From Clostridium moniliforme (GTDB lineage: Bacteria; Bacillota; Clostridia; Clostridiales; Clostridiaceae), in contig NZ_JAGGJZ010000007.1 of NCBI RefSeq assembly GCF_017873235.1, positions 50,121 to 114,120 of the forward strand: 64,000 bases of DNA, written 5' to 3'. Of this stretch, positions 8,205 through 15,679 are shown one piece after another. The notes below the pieces were generated by a model. It was not told the DNA's origin. It did not search any database and saw nothing but the letters and a program-made list of their open reading frames with translations. How positions within the stretch are numbered: position 1 is the first letter of the stretch; each line of letters starts with the position of its first letter. Both the position numbers and the translations under genes were made by a program.

Positions 8205-8882
8205 TTAAATAATTTTTTGTTTTGCTATTTCATGTTTTACTATTTTAATTTTTGAATTTGAATTAAGTCCCATAGAATTTGCTTCTTCTATATCTAAGTG
8301 ACATTCAAGGCTATAAGTATCATTTACTCTAATACTTACATTATTTAAGATTCCACCTCTTAATCCAAAAGCTTCTATTGAAACTAACTCTCCATCTACA
8401 ACACCAAAATGTTTAGCATGTTTTGGTGCCATATGTATATGTCTTTGTGCAACTATTACTCCATCTTCAATTTGAACACTTCCTTTAGGTCCAATTAAAG
8501 TGATGCCTGAAGTTGCATTTAAATTTCCTGATAATCTTATATTTGGAGCTACACCTGTTTTAATACAATCACCTATTGATAATTCAACTTGTGTTTTACT
8601 TCTTATTGGTCCAAGAACTCTAACTTTTTCAATTGCACCTCTTGGTCCACATATTGTTATTGTTTCTTTACAAGCATATTGTCCTAACTGTGATAAATCC
8701 TTAAGCTTTGTTAATTCATATCCTTCTCCAAATAAAATGTTTACATGTTTTTGTGAAAGATGTATATGTCTATTTGAAATTCCAACTGGAATATCAAAAG
8801 ATTCCTTAACTTCTTTTTTCTTTTCTTCATTTTCCTTAACTGCTTTTAATAACAGCTTTAATACTTCTTCTAAGTTTTCCAT
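8205..8882 (-). CDS. pduL: PduL-type phosphotransacylase of the microcompartment
   Basis: A 225-residue PduL protein that interconverts acetyl-CoA and acetyl-phosphate and recycles CoA inside the shell. It has two related halves with the zinc-binding signatures VGISNRHIHLSQKHV and IVAQRHIHMAPKHAKHFGV, plus LDIEEANSMGL near the end. Residues 1-22 (MENLEEVLKLLLKAVKENEE and on) form an amphipathic helix followed by a charged linker, the usual form of an encapsulation peptide, so the enzyme should be lumenal. The start follows AAAGAGGTAGA. It sits 6 bp from the upstream CoA-acylating aldehyde dehydrogenase gene, its direct metabolic partner. In choline clusters the corresponding gene has been called cutH. 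Confidence 0.92.
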   Translation of the reverse strand: MENLEEVLKLLLKAVKENEEKKKEVKESFDIPVGISNRHIHLSQKHVNILFGEGYELTKLKDLSQLGQYACKETITICGPRGAIEKVRVLGPIRSKTQVELSIGDCIKTGVAPNIRLSGNLNATSGITLIGPKGSVQIEDGVIVAQRHIHMAPKHAKHFGVVDGELVSIEAFGLRGGILNNVSIRVNDTYSLECHLDIEEANSMGLNSNSKIKIVKHEIAKQKII

Positions 8883-8888
8883 TAAAAT

Positions 8889-10454
8889 CTACCTCTTTAT
8901 AGTAGCTATTATCTGATTTACAAGATTTAATATTTCTTCATTATTTAAATTGTCTATTTTAGGCTCTTGTACTTCCTCATTATTTTTTGTAGCTGCTGCT
9001 TGAATTTCTGCTGGACTCATATTCATTGCTGATTTACAACTATCTTTAGTGCATTCTTTATGAGCTTCCTTTATAACATTATTTTTTCCTAATGTATCGC
9101 AGTCTACTAAGCCATAAGCAACTCTTTTTATATTTAAAAGATGCATTGGTGTAACATTTTCTGAAACTGAACTTCCACCCCAAGTTCCACAACCTAATGT
9201 GAATGATGGCATAAGTCCTGTACTAGCTCCAGTACCACCTTGAGCTCCTCCTGTATTAACTAAAATACGTGAAGCTGGCTTTCTTGCAAACTTTTTAACT
9301 ATTTCAACATCTTCAGTATGAATACTCATTGTATGACCTATTCCATTTTGAAGTAATTCTATACTTAAATTACAAGCTTCATGCCAGTCATTTACTGTAT
9401 AAAATGCAAGTACTGTAGTAAGCTTTTCAAATGATAATGGATTACCATTTCCAACTCCTTCTTGTCTTCCTATAAGTACCTTTGTTCCATCTGGTACATA
9501 AAATCCTGCTGCCTTTGCAATAACATCAGCTGATCTTCCAACAAAGTTAGCATTCATAGCATGACCTTGTTTGAAAAGTAACTTACAAACTTTATCTGTT
9601 TCTTCCTTTGTCATAAAGTATCCGCCTTGTTTTTTAAGCTCTTCTATTACTTTGGCTTCATTACAAGTTTCACAAATTATTGATTGTTCAGAAGCACAGA
9701 TTGTACCATTATCGAAAGTTTTACTTGCAATAATATTTTTTACTGCCTTTTCAATGTTTGCTGTTTTTTCTATATAAGCTGGAGAGTTACCAGCACCAAC
9801 TCCTAAAGCAGGTTTTCCTGAACTATATGCAGCCTTAACCATTCCTGGTCCTCCAGTTGCTATAATTAATGAAACTTCAGGTGATTTCATTAATTCATTT
9901 GTAGCTCCCATTGAAGTAAGTTCTATACAACCTACTATACCTTCTGGTGCTCCAGCTGCTACTGCTGCATCATGCATTAATTTTGCAGCTTTTGATGTAC
10001 ACTTAACAGCTGATGGATGTGGTGAAAATACTATTGCATTTCTTGATTTTATTGCAATTATTGATTTAAAAATTGCTGTTGATGTTGGGTTTGTAGAAGG
10101 TACAATTCCCATTACTAATCCAACTGGCTCTGCAATTTCTATTAGTTTATTTTCAGTATCTTCCTTTATAACACCAACAGTTTTCATATCCTTTATTGAA
10201 TCATATAAAACTGTAGATGCTAAATGATTTTTAAAAGTTTTGTCACAAACTTTTCCAAATCCTGTTTCTTCCACTGCCATTTCTGCTAAACAAACTTCAT
10301 GTTCACTTGCAACCTTAACCATATTTCTAATTATTTTATCAATTTGTTCTTCTGTATAATCAGCAATTATATTTGCTGCTATTTTTCCGCGTCTTGCTAA
10401 ATTTCTTGCTTGTTGTATTGATTGTAAATCTCTATCGAAATTTTCCACTGTCAT
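8889..10454 (-). CDS. CoA-acylating acetaldehyde dehydrogenase, active-type (EutE/CutF-like)
   Basis: A 521-residue enzyme of the EutE/PduP family that converts acetaldehyde, NAD and CoA to acetyl-CoA. The catalytic cysteine is present as Cys253 in TFDNGTICASEQS. The cofactor region GGPGMVKAAYSSGKPALGVG and the C-terminal GGTGASTGLMPSFTLGCGTWGG are intact. After about residue 460 it has a linker and a final amphipathic helix (NNEEILNLVNQIIATIKR), which looks like a C-terminal encapsulation peptide. A strong GGAGGAAA ribosome site precedes ATG 10454. It lies between a shell gene and pduL. In the pathway it takes the acetaldehyde released by CutC. A second homologue upstream (18249-19739) has lost the cysteine, so this one is expected to do the chemistry. 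Confidence 0.93.
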   Translation of the reverse strand: MTVENFDRDLQSIQQARNLARRGKIAANIIADYTEEQIDKIIRNMVKVASEHEVCLAEMAVEETGFGKVCDKTFKNHLASTVLYDSIKDMKTVGVIKEDTENKLIEIAEPVGLVMGIVPSTNPTSTAIFKSIIAIKSRNAIVFSPHPSAVKCTSKAAKLMHDAAVAAGAPEGIVGCIELTSMGATNELMKSPEVSLIIATGGPGMVKAAYSSGKPALGVGAGNSPAYIEKTANIEKAVKNIIASKTFDNGTICASEQSIICETCNEAKVIEELKKQGGYFMTKEETDKVCKLLFKQGHAMNANFVGRSADVIAKAAGFYVPDGTKVLIGRQEGVGNGNPLSFEKLTTVLAFYTVNDWHEACNLSIELLQNGIGHTMSIHTEDVEIVKKFARKPASRILVNTGGAQGGTGASTGLMPSFTLGCGTWGGSSVSENVTPMHLLNIKRVAYGLVDCDTLGKNNVIKEAHKECTKDSCKSAMNMSPAEIQAAATKNNEEVQEPKIDNLNNEEILNLVNQIIATIKR

Positions 10455-10477
10455 TTTCCTCCTTTTGCAAAAACTCT

Positions 10478-11146
10478 TTATTTATTTTTGTAATATTCTT
10501 TAAACTTTTTAATTAATGACTCTTTATCTAATTTTGAAATAGTTTTACTTGTAAGATCAAAGTCTTTAAATTCCTTAGCTAATTTTCTGATTCTTGATAC
10601 TTTTAAATCTCTTAATAATTGAAGTGATTTTTCTATACCCTCTTCTTTTACTAGCTTATTTAATTTTTCTCTATCTAACTCAACTTCTATTTCAATATTT
10701 TCTATTTGGATTTCTTTATTAATATCCTCTTCATTGCTGTTTTCTAATGAAGTGTTAAGAGTTTCTTCAGTTATATCTTCCATAACTTCTAAAGTAGCTT
10801 CACAAGCTTCATCTTCTATAATTTCTTCCTCTATAGCTTTTTCTATAGCTTTCTCTACCTTTTCAACAGCTGGAGTAGTTTCTATTATGCTTTCTAAATC
10901 ATAATGGGGTCTTGCGATTACATGACTAGAAATTAAGAAATTTTCTCCAAGTCTATTAACAGCTGATATACCAGCATCTATTGCTGACTTTACAGCACCA
11001 ACATCACCTGTTATAGTTACTGAAACTAATCCACCACCAACATATACTTTCTCAAGGATATTAACATTTGCTGACTTTACCATTGCATCTGCAGCCTCTA
11101 TGGTTGCTAATAATCCTTTAGTTTCTATTAATCCAAGTGCTTGCAT
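10478..11146 (-). CDS. BMC-H shell protein with acidic linker and Rho_N-like C-terminal domain
   Basis: A 222-residue protein. Residues 1-92 are a normal BMC-H domain (MQALGLIETKGLLATIEA, YVGGGLVSVTITGDVGAV, SHVIARPHYDLESII). Residues about 93-160 are a very acidic, Glu-rich, low-complexity linker. Residues about 165-222 are basic and helical, with KVSRIRKLAKEFKDFDL and then ISKLDKESLIKKFKEYYK. The last block resembles the Rho_N/SAP-type fold (LRELAKELGI, then SKLKKEELI). EutK and PduK also carry C-terminal additions to a BMC domain, and EutK's is a helix-turn-helix, so a nucleic-acid or scaffold-binding role on one face of the shell is plausible, but this is inference. The gene lies between the EutQ-like cupin and the active aldehyde dehydrogenase genes. 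Confidence 0.88.
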   Translation of the reverse strand: MQALGLIETKGLLATIEAADAMVKSANVNILEKVYVGGGLVSVTITGDVGAVKSAIDAGISAVNRLGENFLISSHVIARPHYDLESIIETTPAVEKVEKAIEKAIEEEIIEDEACEATLEVMEDITEETLNTSLENSNEEDINKEIQIENIEIEVELDREKLNKLVKEEGIEKSLQLLRDLKVSRIRKLAKEFKDFDLTSKTISKLDKESLIKKFKEYYKNK

Positions 11147-11167
11147 AACAATTTAATCCTCCTTAAG

Positions 11168-11803
11168 TTAAAGTAAATCTGCCCAATTTGCTGGATATGT
11201 TGTATAAAATACCTTAGCCTTATTTGGTGATCCCCAAACTACTTTAGAACCTGATGGAACAAATAGTATATCTCCTTCATTTGCTGTATAAGTTTTACCA
11301 TTTATTTCAATAGTTAAAGTTCCTTCAATAACATAATCAATTTCTTCATATGTTAGTTCCCACTCAAACTTTGAATCCTCTATAGTTAGTAATCCTGCAC
11401 TCATTTTTGATTCATCTTTATTTACTAATTCTTGAAAATGAACATTAGCATCTGGATTTCCAGTATCAAATACATCCATCTTTACTGAGCTTCCTCTAAC
11501 TACTTTAAGTCCACTTTTATCACATTCAGCATTAAACTTAGAAGAATTTGCATTTGTTAATGTCTTTAGTATTTCTTGAAGTAAACCTTCATTAATCATA
11601 GCTTTAAAAATATCAAGTATTTTTTCACCATCTAAATTTTCAATCTCTTTTTCATTAACCTTTTTAGTAGTAAATTCTATACCATTATTTTTTGCTATAT
11701 CTTTTGCAGAAGGTGTTAATATAACATCCTCTTCTATAAAAAATGTCTTTTTACCACTATTTACAAAAGCCTCCATGTCATTTGCACAAACTAATCTTTT
11801 CAT
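11168..11803 (-). CDS. EutQ-like cupin protein
   Basis: A 211-residue protein. The N-terminal third (KRLVCANDMEAFVNSGKKT, then LTPSAKDIAKNNGIEF) is the segment found before the cupin in EutQ. The C-terminal cupin barrel contains WELTYEEIDYVIEGTLTIEI, YTANEGDILFVPSGSKVVW and a closing YPANWADLL as in EutQ. EutQ has been reported to have acetate kinase activity and to help assembly of ethanolamine microcompartments; either role would fit here, since the locus makes acetyl-phosphate but has no separate acetate kinase. I use ATG 11803, which sits 9 bases from AAGGA; an in-frame TTG at 11821 would put the start ahead of the ribosome site. Confidence 0.87.
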   Translation of the reverse strand: MKRLVCANDMEAFVNSGKKTFFIEEDVILTPSAKDIAKNNGIEFTTKKVNEKEIENLDGEKILDIFKAMINEGLLQEILKTLTNANSSKFNAECDKSGLKVVRGSSVKMDVFDTGNPDANVHFQELVNKDESKMSAGLLTIEDSKFEWELTYEEIDYVIEGTLTIEINGKTYTANEGDILFVPSGSKVVWGSPNKAKVFYTTYPANWADLL

Positions 11804-11838
11804 CAACTCACTTCCTTTCAAAACTAAATTTTTATAAC

Positions 11839-12102
11839 TTATCCAAAATTACAGTCTTCATCAATTATTCCTATAACGGCTGCATCTATTGGAATATTAT
11901 CATCTCCTAGCATTCTTCGAGCTGATGAGCCAGTACTTACAATAACCCTATCTCCTATGCCTGCTCCTATTATGTCAGCAACTATAAATCTTCTACCTTC
12001 TTCTTTGCCACCTAATTCTTCAGCAAGCATAAATTTTAACCCATTTAAAGTATCAGCTTTTCTAGTTGCCCAAACATTATCAATTAATTTTGCAGTTATC
12101 AT
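11839..12102 (-). CDS. Microcompartment vertex protein, EutN/CcmL family (BMC-P)
   Basis: An 87-residue pentamer-forming protein. It shows MITAKLIDNVWATRKADTLNG, KFMLAEELGG, FIVADIIGAGIGDRVIVSTG, SSARRML and IDAAVIGIID, which cover the entire EutN/CcmL beta-barrel. Pentamers of this family cap the twelve vertices, so a single gene is enough to close the shell; it is the only vertex gene in the locus. The ATG at 12102 overlaps the stop of the preceding shell gene as ATGA, a sign of translational coupling, and has AAGG about 9 bases upstream. Confidence 0.92.
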   Translation of the reverse strand: MITAKLIDNVWATRKADTLNGLKFMLAEELGGKEEGRRFIVADIIGAGIGDRVIVSTGSSARRMLGDDNIPIDAAVIGIIDEDCNFG

Positions 12103-12401
12103 AAGCACTTACCTTCTTTCATTTTCAATTTAATTTCTTCTATTGCAGATTCAACTGATGATGTATCTCCTAATATAGCTATTGATGTCATATGTTGTGG
12201 ACAAATTCCTCTAATATCTTCAACAACTACATTTGCGGCTTTTTCTGCAATATCAATTGCACAAATCATATCTATAACTTTTCCTTGAACTAAACCAATT
12301 GCACCAGCTTCATTAAGAATATCTAATCCTTTTGGACTCATTCTCCTTTTAAGAGCTTCCTTTGTTCCTTTTGTTGGAGATTTTATTAATCTAAAATCCA
12401 T
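12099..12401 (-). CDS. BMC-H shell protein with Cys-Pro pore motif (GrpU-like, possible Fe-S site)
   Basis: A 100-residue BMC-domain protein, more divergent than the PduA-like shell genes here. The BMC core runs from about residue 31: AGAIGLVQGKVIDMICAIDI, AEKAANVVVEDIRGICPQHM and TSIAILGDTSSVESAIEEI. The GICPQH block places Cys67-Pro68 where the pore loop of the hexamer is expected. GrpU-type shell proteins of glycyl-radical microcompartments carry such a G-x-C-P motif and bind an iron-sulfur cluster at the symmetry axis, so electron transfer through the shell is a reasonable inference. I choose ATG 12401, preceded by TTGGAGATGATT and lying just after the eutJ-like stop; a start at 12440 would overlap that gene. 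Confidence 0.8.
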   Translation of the reverse strand: MDFRLIKSPTKGTKEALKRRMSPKGLDILNEAGAIGLVQGKVIDMICAIDIAEKAANVVVEDIRGICPQHMTSIAILGDTSSVESAIEEIKLKMKEGKCL

Positions 12402-12415
12402 ATAATCATCTCCAA

Positions 12416-13261
12416 TTATTCCATAATTTCTTGGGTACAACTAAGAGCTATACCTAATGGAGTTACAAACATAGGATTCTTTGGTTTGTGAGTATAGATT
12501 TTAACTTGTTTTTCTATAATTTCTTCTATTCCAGTTAAACAAGCAGTACCACCTACTAAAGATATTTCTTGTACATCATAATTTTTTATATGATTATTTA
12601 TAATTGATCCAACCTTTTCAATAACAGGTTTTAAAACTGGTAATAGTTCTGCATGTTTTTTATTATCTCTTTTAAATTTATCTGCTTCATTAAAGCTCAT
12701 ACCATAAGCTCCTGAAATAACTAGTGAAAAATGTGTTCCCCCAGTTGGTTCATCTGCTACATATATAACTTTTCCATCTTTAATAATAGAAGTTCCTGTA
12801 GTTCCTCCACCAATATCTACAACTGCTCCATTTTGAATTTTTAAAACTTCATTTGCAGCTGTAGGCTCATCTAAAAGATTTGTTAATTCAAATCCAGCAG
12901 CTTGTACTACATTTTTAATTGCTCCTGAATCTAATGCATCTGTTCCTGGTGGAATTGCCGCTGCTGCATATAACAATTCAGTATTTAATTTTTCTTCTAT
13001 TTCTTCTTTTAATTCTCTTACAATTTTAATTGCTCCTATATAGTCAACTACCATTCCATCACGAACTACATCAGCATATCTATATGCTCCAGCAACTGGT
13101 CTGTAATTTTCGTCAAGTACTGCTAGGACTACACAAGCAGTTCCTAAATCTACTCCTGTGTAATATACAGATGATTTTTCTAAAATAGGTTTTTCTATAA
13201 CCTCTTCAAATTTTTGAACTAAGTTATCACAATATTCGAAAATCATTTTTTTATCTGACAC
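12416..13261 (-). CDS. EutJ-like actin/Hsp70-fold ATPase
   Basis: A 281-residue protein with the actin/Hsp70 ATPase blocks: phosphate-1 YYTGVDLGTACVVLAVLD, connect-1 AAAAIPPGTDA, phosphate-2 NGAVVDIGGGTTGTSII and adenosine motif ISLVGGTACLTGIEEII. EutJ is presumed to be a chaperone or reactivase-like ATPase of ethanolamine microcompartments; its substrate is unknown. Here the only radical enzyme is CutC, so it may help assembly of the core rather than a B12 enzyme. The start is GTG at 13261, 6 bases after an AGGAGG. The gene overlaps the end of the EutT-like gene by 19 bp, which implies coupled translation. Confidence 0.88.
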   Translation of the reverse strand: MSDKKMIFEYCDNLVQKFEEVIEKPILEKSSVYYTGVDLGTACVVLAVLDENYRPVAGAYRYADVVRDGMVVDYIGAIKIVRELKEEIEEKLNTELLYAAAAIPPGTDALDSGAIKNVVQAAGFELTNLLDEPTAANEVLKIQNGAVVDIGGGTTGTSIIKDGKVIYVADEPTGGTHFSLVISGAYGMSFNEADKFKRDNKKHAELLPVLKPVIEKVGSIINNHIKNYDVQEISLVGGTACLTGIEEIIEKQVKIYTHKPKNPMFVTPLGIALSCTQEIME

Positions 13262-13878
13262 TTCATACCTCCTGTTGCTTCACAAATCATTTCATATAAT
13301 GTATTTATTATTGAATCTAAATTACTTAAAATCTTTTCTAAAAGCTCCCATTCTTCTTCAATGATTTCATATTTAAATTCTTTAAGTTTACAGAAAAGGT
13401 AATATAAATTAAAAATTTCTTTGCTATTTTCTAGGTGCATATAAATATCGGTAATCTCGAGGTCACATGATTTTAAATATTCTTTATTAATACATTCATT
13501 AATTACTTCTAATTCACATTTACCTTCTATAAACTTTCTAATATTTTTAATATTTCTTTCTATATCAACTACCTTTTGTGCTAGTATTAAATCTTCATTT
13601 AATAATTCATTAGCACAACTTAAAGTTAGTGACTCAATAGCTTTAAATTTATAGATAAGTTTTTTATTTACCTTATCTTCAGTTATAATTTTTTCTTCAG
13701 TCTTTTTTTCTGATTTTTTATTATCTGTAGGTAAGTTACTATTTATCTTTATTCCTTTATCTAATAAATATTGTCTCCCTCCAGGTGTAAGGCGCTCTCC
13801 AGTATTTAATTCATAAGTAGTAAAAGGTTCTTTTCTGTATGAATCTTTTAAATAATCTTCAGTTATAAATTTAGGCAC
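13243..13878 (-). CDS. EutT-N-terminal-domain-like protein of unknown function
   Basis: A 211-residue protein. The first 45 residues (PKFITEDYLKDSYRKEPFTT, YELNTGERLTPGGRQYLLDK) match the N-terminal segment shared by EutT corrinoid adenosyltransferases and some EutQ-like proteins. After a Lys/Glu-rich linker, the rest is a helical domain (ESLTLSCANELLNEDLILAQ, VVDIERNIKNIRKF) similar in outline to the helical adenosyltransferase body. The Cys-rich metal motif of EutT is not visible, and no B12-dependent enzyme is encoded in this window. It is therefore probably a structural or core-organising protein. Start: GTG at 13878, preceded by AGGTG at good spacing and giving MPKFITED; another GTG at 13890 is possible. 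Confidence 0.7.
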   Translation of the reverse strand: MPKFITEDYLKDSYRKEPFTTYELNTGERLTPGGRQYLLDKGIKINSNLPTDNKKSEKKTEEKIITEDKVNKKLIYKFKAIESLTLSCANELLNEDLILAQKVVDIERNIKNIRKFIEGKCELEVINECINKEYLKSCDLEITDIYMHLENSKEIFNLYYLFCKLKEFKYEIIEEEWELLEKILSNLDSIINTLYEMICEATGGMKCQIKK

Positions 13879-13894
13879 TTTTCCATTCACCTAC

Positions 13895-14329
13895 CTATTT
13901 AAGTAGATATTCTTTAAGTATTTTAATACCTACCTCATCATTTTTTTCAATTAAAAAGTAAGGTTCATTAACGCCTATCCTTTTTAATTGTTTTATACAT
14001 TTCTCTTTATTTTTAGAATTTAAATCTAATTTTGTAATTACTCCAATAACAGGTTTAGAAAATAACTTTGCAAAACCTTCTGAATATACTTGTGTACAAT
14101 TAGATCCATCTAATAATATTAAAATCTTTGAAGCATCTTGAGCTAAAGCGATTATATGTTTATACATCCAGGAATTTTCAATATATGAACTAGGGATGTC
14201 CATAGTGTTTTCACCATAAATAACATCTGCCGTTCTTCTTAAAGGGCCATTGTATCCGTTTAAATAATTAACTATTGTTGTTTTTCCACATCTACTTGGC
14301 CCAATAACCATTATTCTTTTCTTTCTCAC
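13895..14329 (-). CDS. EutP/PduV-like small GTPase
   Basis: A 144-residue Ras-like P-loop protein. It starts [20 protein letters not shown] (Walker [10 protein letters not shown]), has a DxxG-like region replaced by EN(T)[15 protein letters not shown], and the guanine-recognition motif TKLD ([10 protein letters not shown]). EutP and PduV are associated with microcompartments; EutP has been reported to have acetate kinase activity and PduV may tie the shell to cell structures. The proposed start is GTG 14329, which overlaps the stop of the EutS-like shell gene (GTGA), so translation would be coupled. An internal ATG at 14311 would shorten the protein by six residues and is also possible. Confidence 0.85.
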   Translation of the reverse strand: MRKKRIMVIGPSRCGKTTIVNYLNGYNGPLRRTADVIYGENTMDIPSSYIENSWMYKHIIALAQDASKILILLDGSNCTQVYSEGFAKLFSKPVIGVITKLDLNSKNKEKCIKQLKRIGVNEPYFLIEKNDEVGIKILKEYLLK

Positions 14330-14679
14330 GTTCTTGTTATAGGGGATACGGTGAATCCTAACATATTTTTTAAAGTTTCATTTACTGAACTTAATGCAGT
14401 TTCAACGCTATCTACATCTCCACTTATAAGTACTGATCCTGTGAAACGATCTAAAAATCCAATTTCAACATCTGCTACCTTAGTTGCAATATCTGCTGCA
14501 ATAATTGCTGTTTCATAAGGTGTTAGAGTTAAAATTCCTATGGCTCCCCTTTCATCTATTCCTAATCTTTCATATATGTCTTTCATAGGTGAAGCAATAA
14601 TATGTGATATTGTAATTTGTTTACCTGGCACTGATTCTTGAATTACCCTTTGAATATCTCTATTTTCAAAACTTTCCAT
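14326..14679 (-). CDS. Microcompartment shell protein, circularly permuted BMC-H (EutS/PduU type)
   Basis: A 117-residue BMC protein with the EutS/PduU arrangement: an N-terminal strand ([20 protein letters not shown]) that in PduU forms a small beta-barrel over the pore, followed by the permuted core with [40 protein letters not shown] and [19 protein letters not shown]. The barrel closes the central pore in relatives, so it probably has a non-transport role such as cargo or GTPase docking; its neighbour is the EutP-like GTPase, a pairing also seen in eut operons. I prefer ATG 14679, 8 bases from AAGGG, over the GTG 9 bases upstream. Confidence 0.9.
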   Translation of the reverse strand: MESFENRDIQRVIQESVPGKQITISHIIASPMKDIYERLGIDERGAIGILTLTPYETAIIAADIATKVADVEIGFLDRFTGSVLISGDVDSVETALSSVNETLKNMLGFTVSPITRT

Positions 14680-14704
14680 CACTATCACCCTTTACATGTT
14701 TCTA

Positions 14705-15658
14705 TTAGTGGCGAACTACTTTAACCTTTAAGTCATAATTTTTAATCCAAGATTCAATTTTATCTAAATCCTCATTAGTTAAACTTGGATCTCCTTCTAT
14801 CTTATAATCAACACCTAATTGATTATATTTGTTTACACCCATTTTGTGATATGGCAGAAGATCTATTCCTTTAAAGTTTTTATAATCTTTATATGGCATT
14901 AAAAATTCCATAGTTTTTTCAATATACTCTCTCTTATCATTAACCCCTTTTAAAAGTGGCATACGAATTTGTACATTGTATTTATTTTGTAATAGCTTTT
15001 CAAGATTATATAATATTTGTTCATTTCTAACCCCAGTCCATTTAAAATGTTCCTCTGAGTTAATATGCTTAATATCAAAAAGAAATAAATCTGTAAATTC
15101 TGCAACCTTTAGTATATCCTCTACCTTTGCATAACCTGATGTTTCAATTGCAGTATTAATACCTGAATTTTTACATGCCATAAGCAAATTAGCTGCTGCC
15201 TCAGGTTGCATTAAAACTTCTCCACCACCTAAAGTAACTCCACCGCCAGAAAGCTCATAAAAAGTTCTATCTTCTTCTATAATTTCCATTAGTTCAGATA
15301 TTGTTTTGGTTTCTCCAACAATAGTTATAGCTGAATTGCAGCATACATCTACACATTTTCCACAACCAATACATTCAATATTGTGATTAACTTCATGTTT
15401 ATTAGTTATATTATTCATTGTATGAATTCCAACTGGGCAAACTTCTGCACACTGTCCACAATCTATACATAAATTACTTTTAAACATTACTCTGTTTTTC
15501 TTCATCATCCCTTCTGGATTAGCACACCATTTACAACGTAATGGACATCCTTGAAAAAAAATTATTGTTCTTACACCTGGTCCATCATACATATTATATT
15601 TTTGAACATTGAAGATCCTTGCCTTTCTTTCAATAATTCCATTTATGTTATTATTCAT
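14705..15658 (-). CDS. cutD: Choline TMA-lyase activating enzyme CutD (radical SAM)
   Basis: A 317-residue glycyl-radical activase. The radical-SAM cluster motif is CPLRCKWC (C-x3-C-x2-C) in FFQGCPLRCKWCANPEG. It is followed by an inserted ferredoxin-like domain with two further four-cysteine sets (CIDCGQCAEVCPVG and CIGCGKCVDVCC), as in activases of the non-PFL glycyl-radical enzymes. GGGVTLGGGEVLMQPE provides the SAM-contacting GGE. It abstracts the hydrogen from the glycine of CutC using SAM. It lies 21 bp after cutC with GGAGAG before its ATG. Oxygen-sensitive chemistry fits an anaerobe. Confidence 0.94.
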   Translation of the reverse strand: MNNNINGIIERKARIFNVQKYNMYDGPGVRTIIFFQGCPLRCKWCANPEGMMKKNRVMFKSNLCIDCGQCAEVCPVGIHTMNNITNKHEVNHNIECIGCGKCVDVCCNSAITIVGETKTISELMEIIEEDRTFYELSGGGVTLGGGEVLMQPEAAANLLMACKNSGINTAIETSGYAKVEDILKVAEFTDLFLFDIKHINSEEHFKWTGVRNEQILYNLEKLLQNKYNVQIRMPLLKGVNDKREYIEKTMEFLMPYKDYKNFKGIDLLPYHKMGVNKYNQLGVDYKIEGDPSLTNEDLDKIESWIKNYDLKVKVVRH

Positions 15659-15679
15659 TTAAACTCTCCAGCTTTCTTA

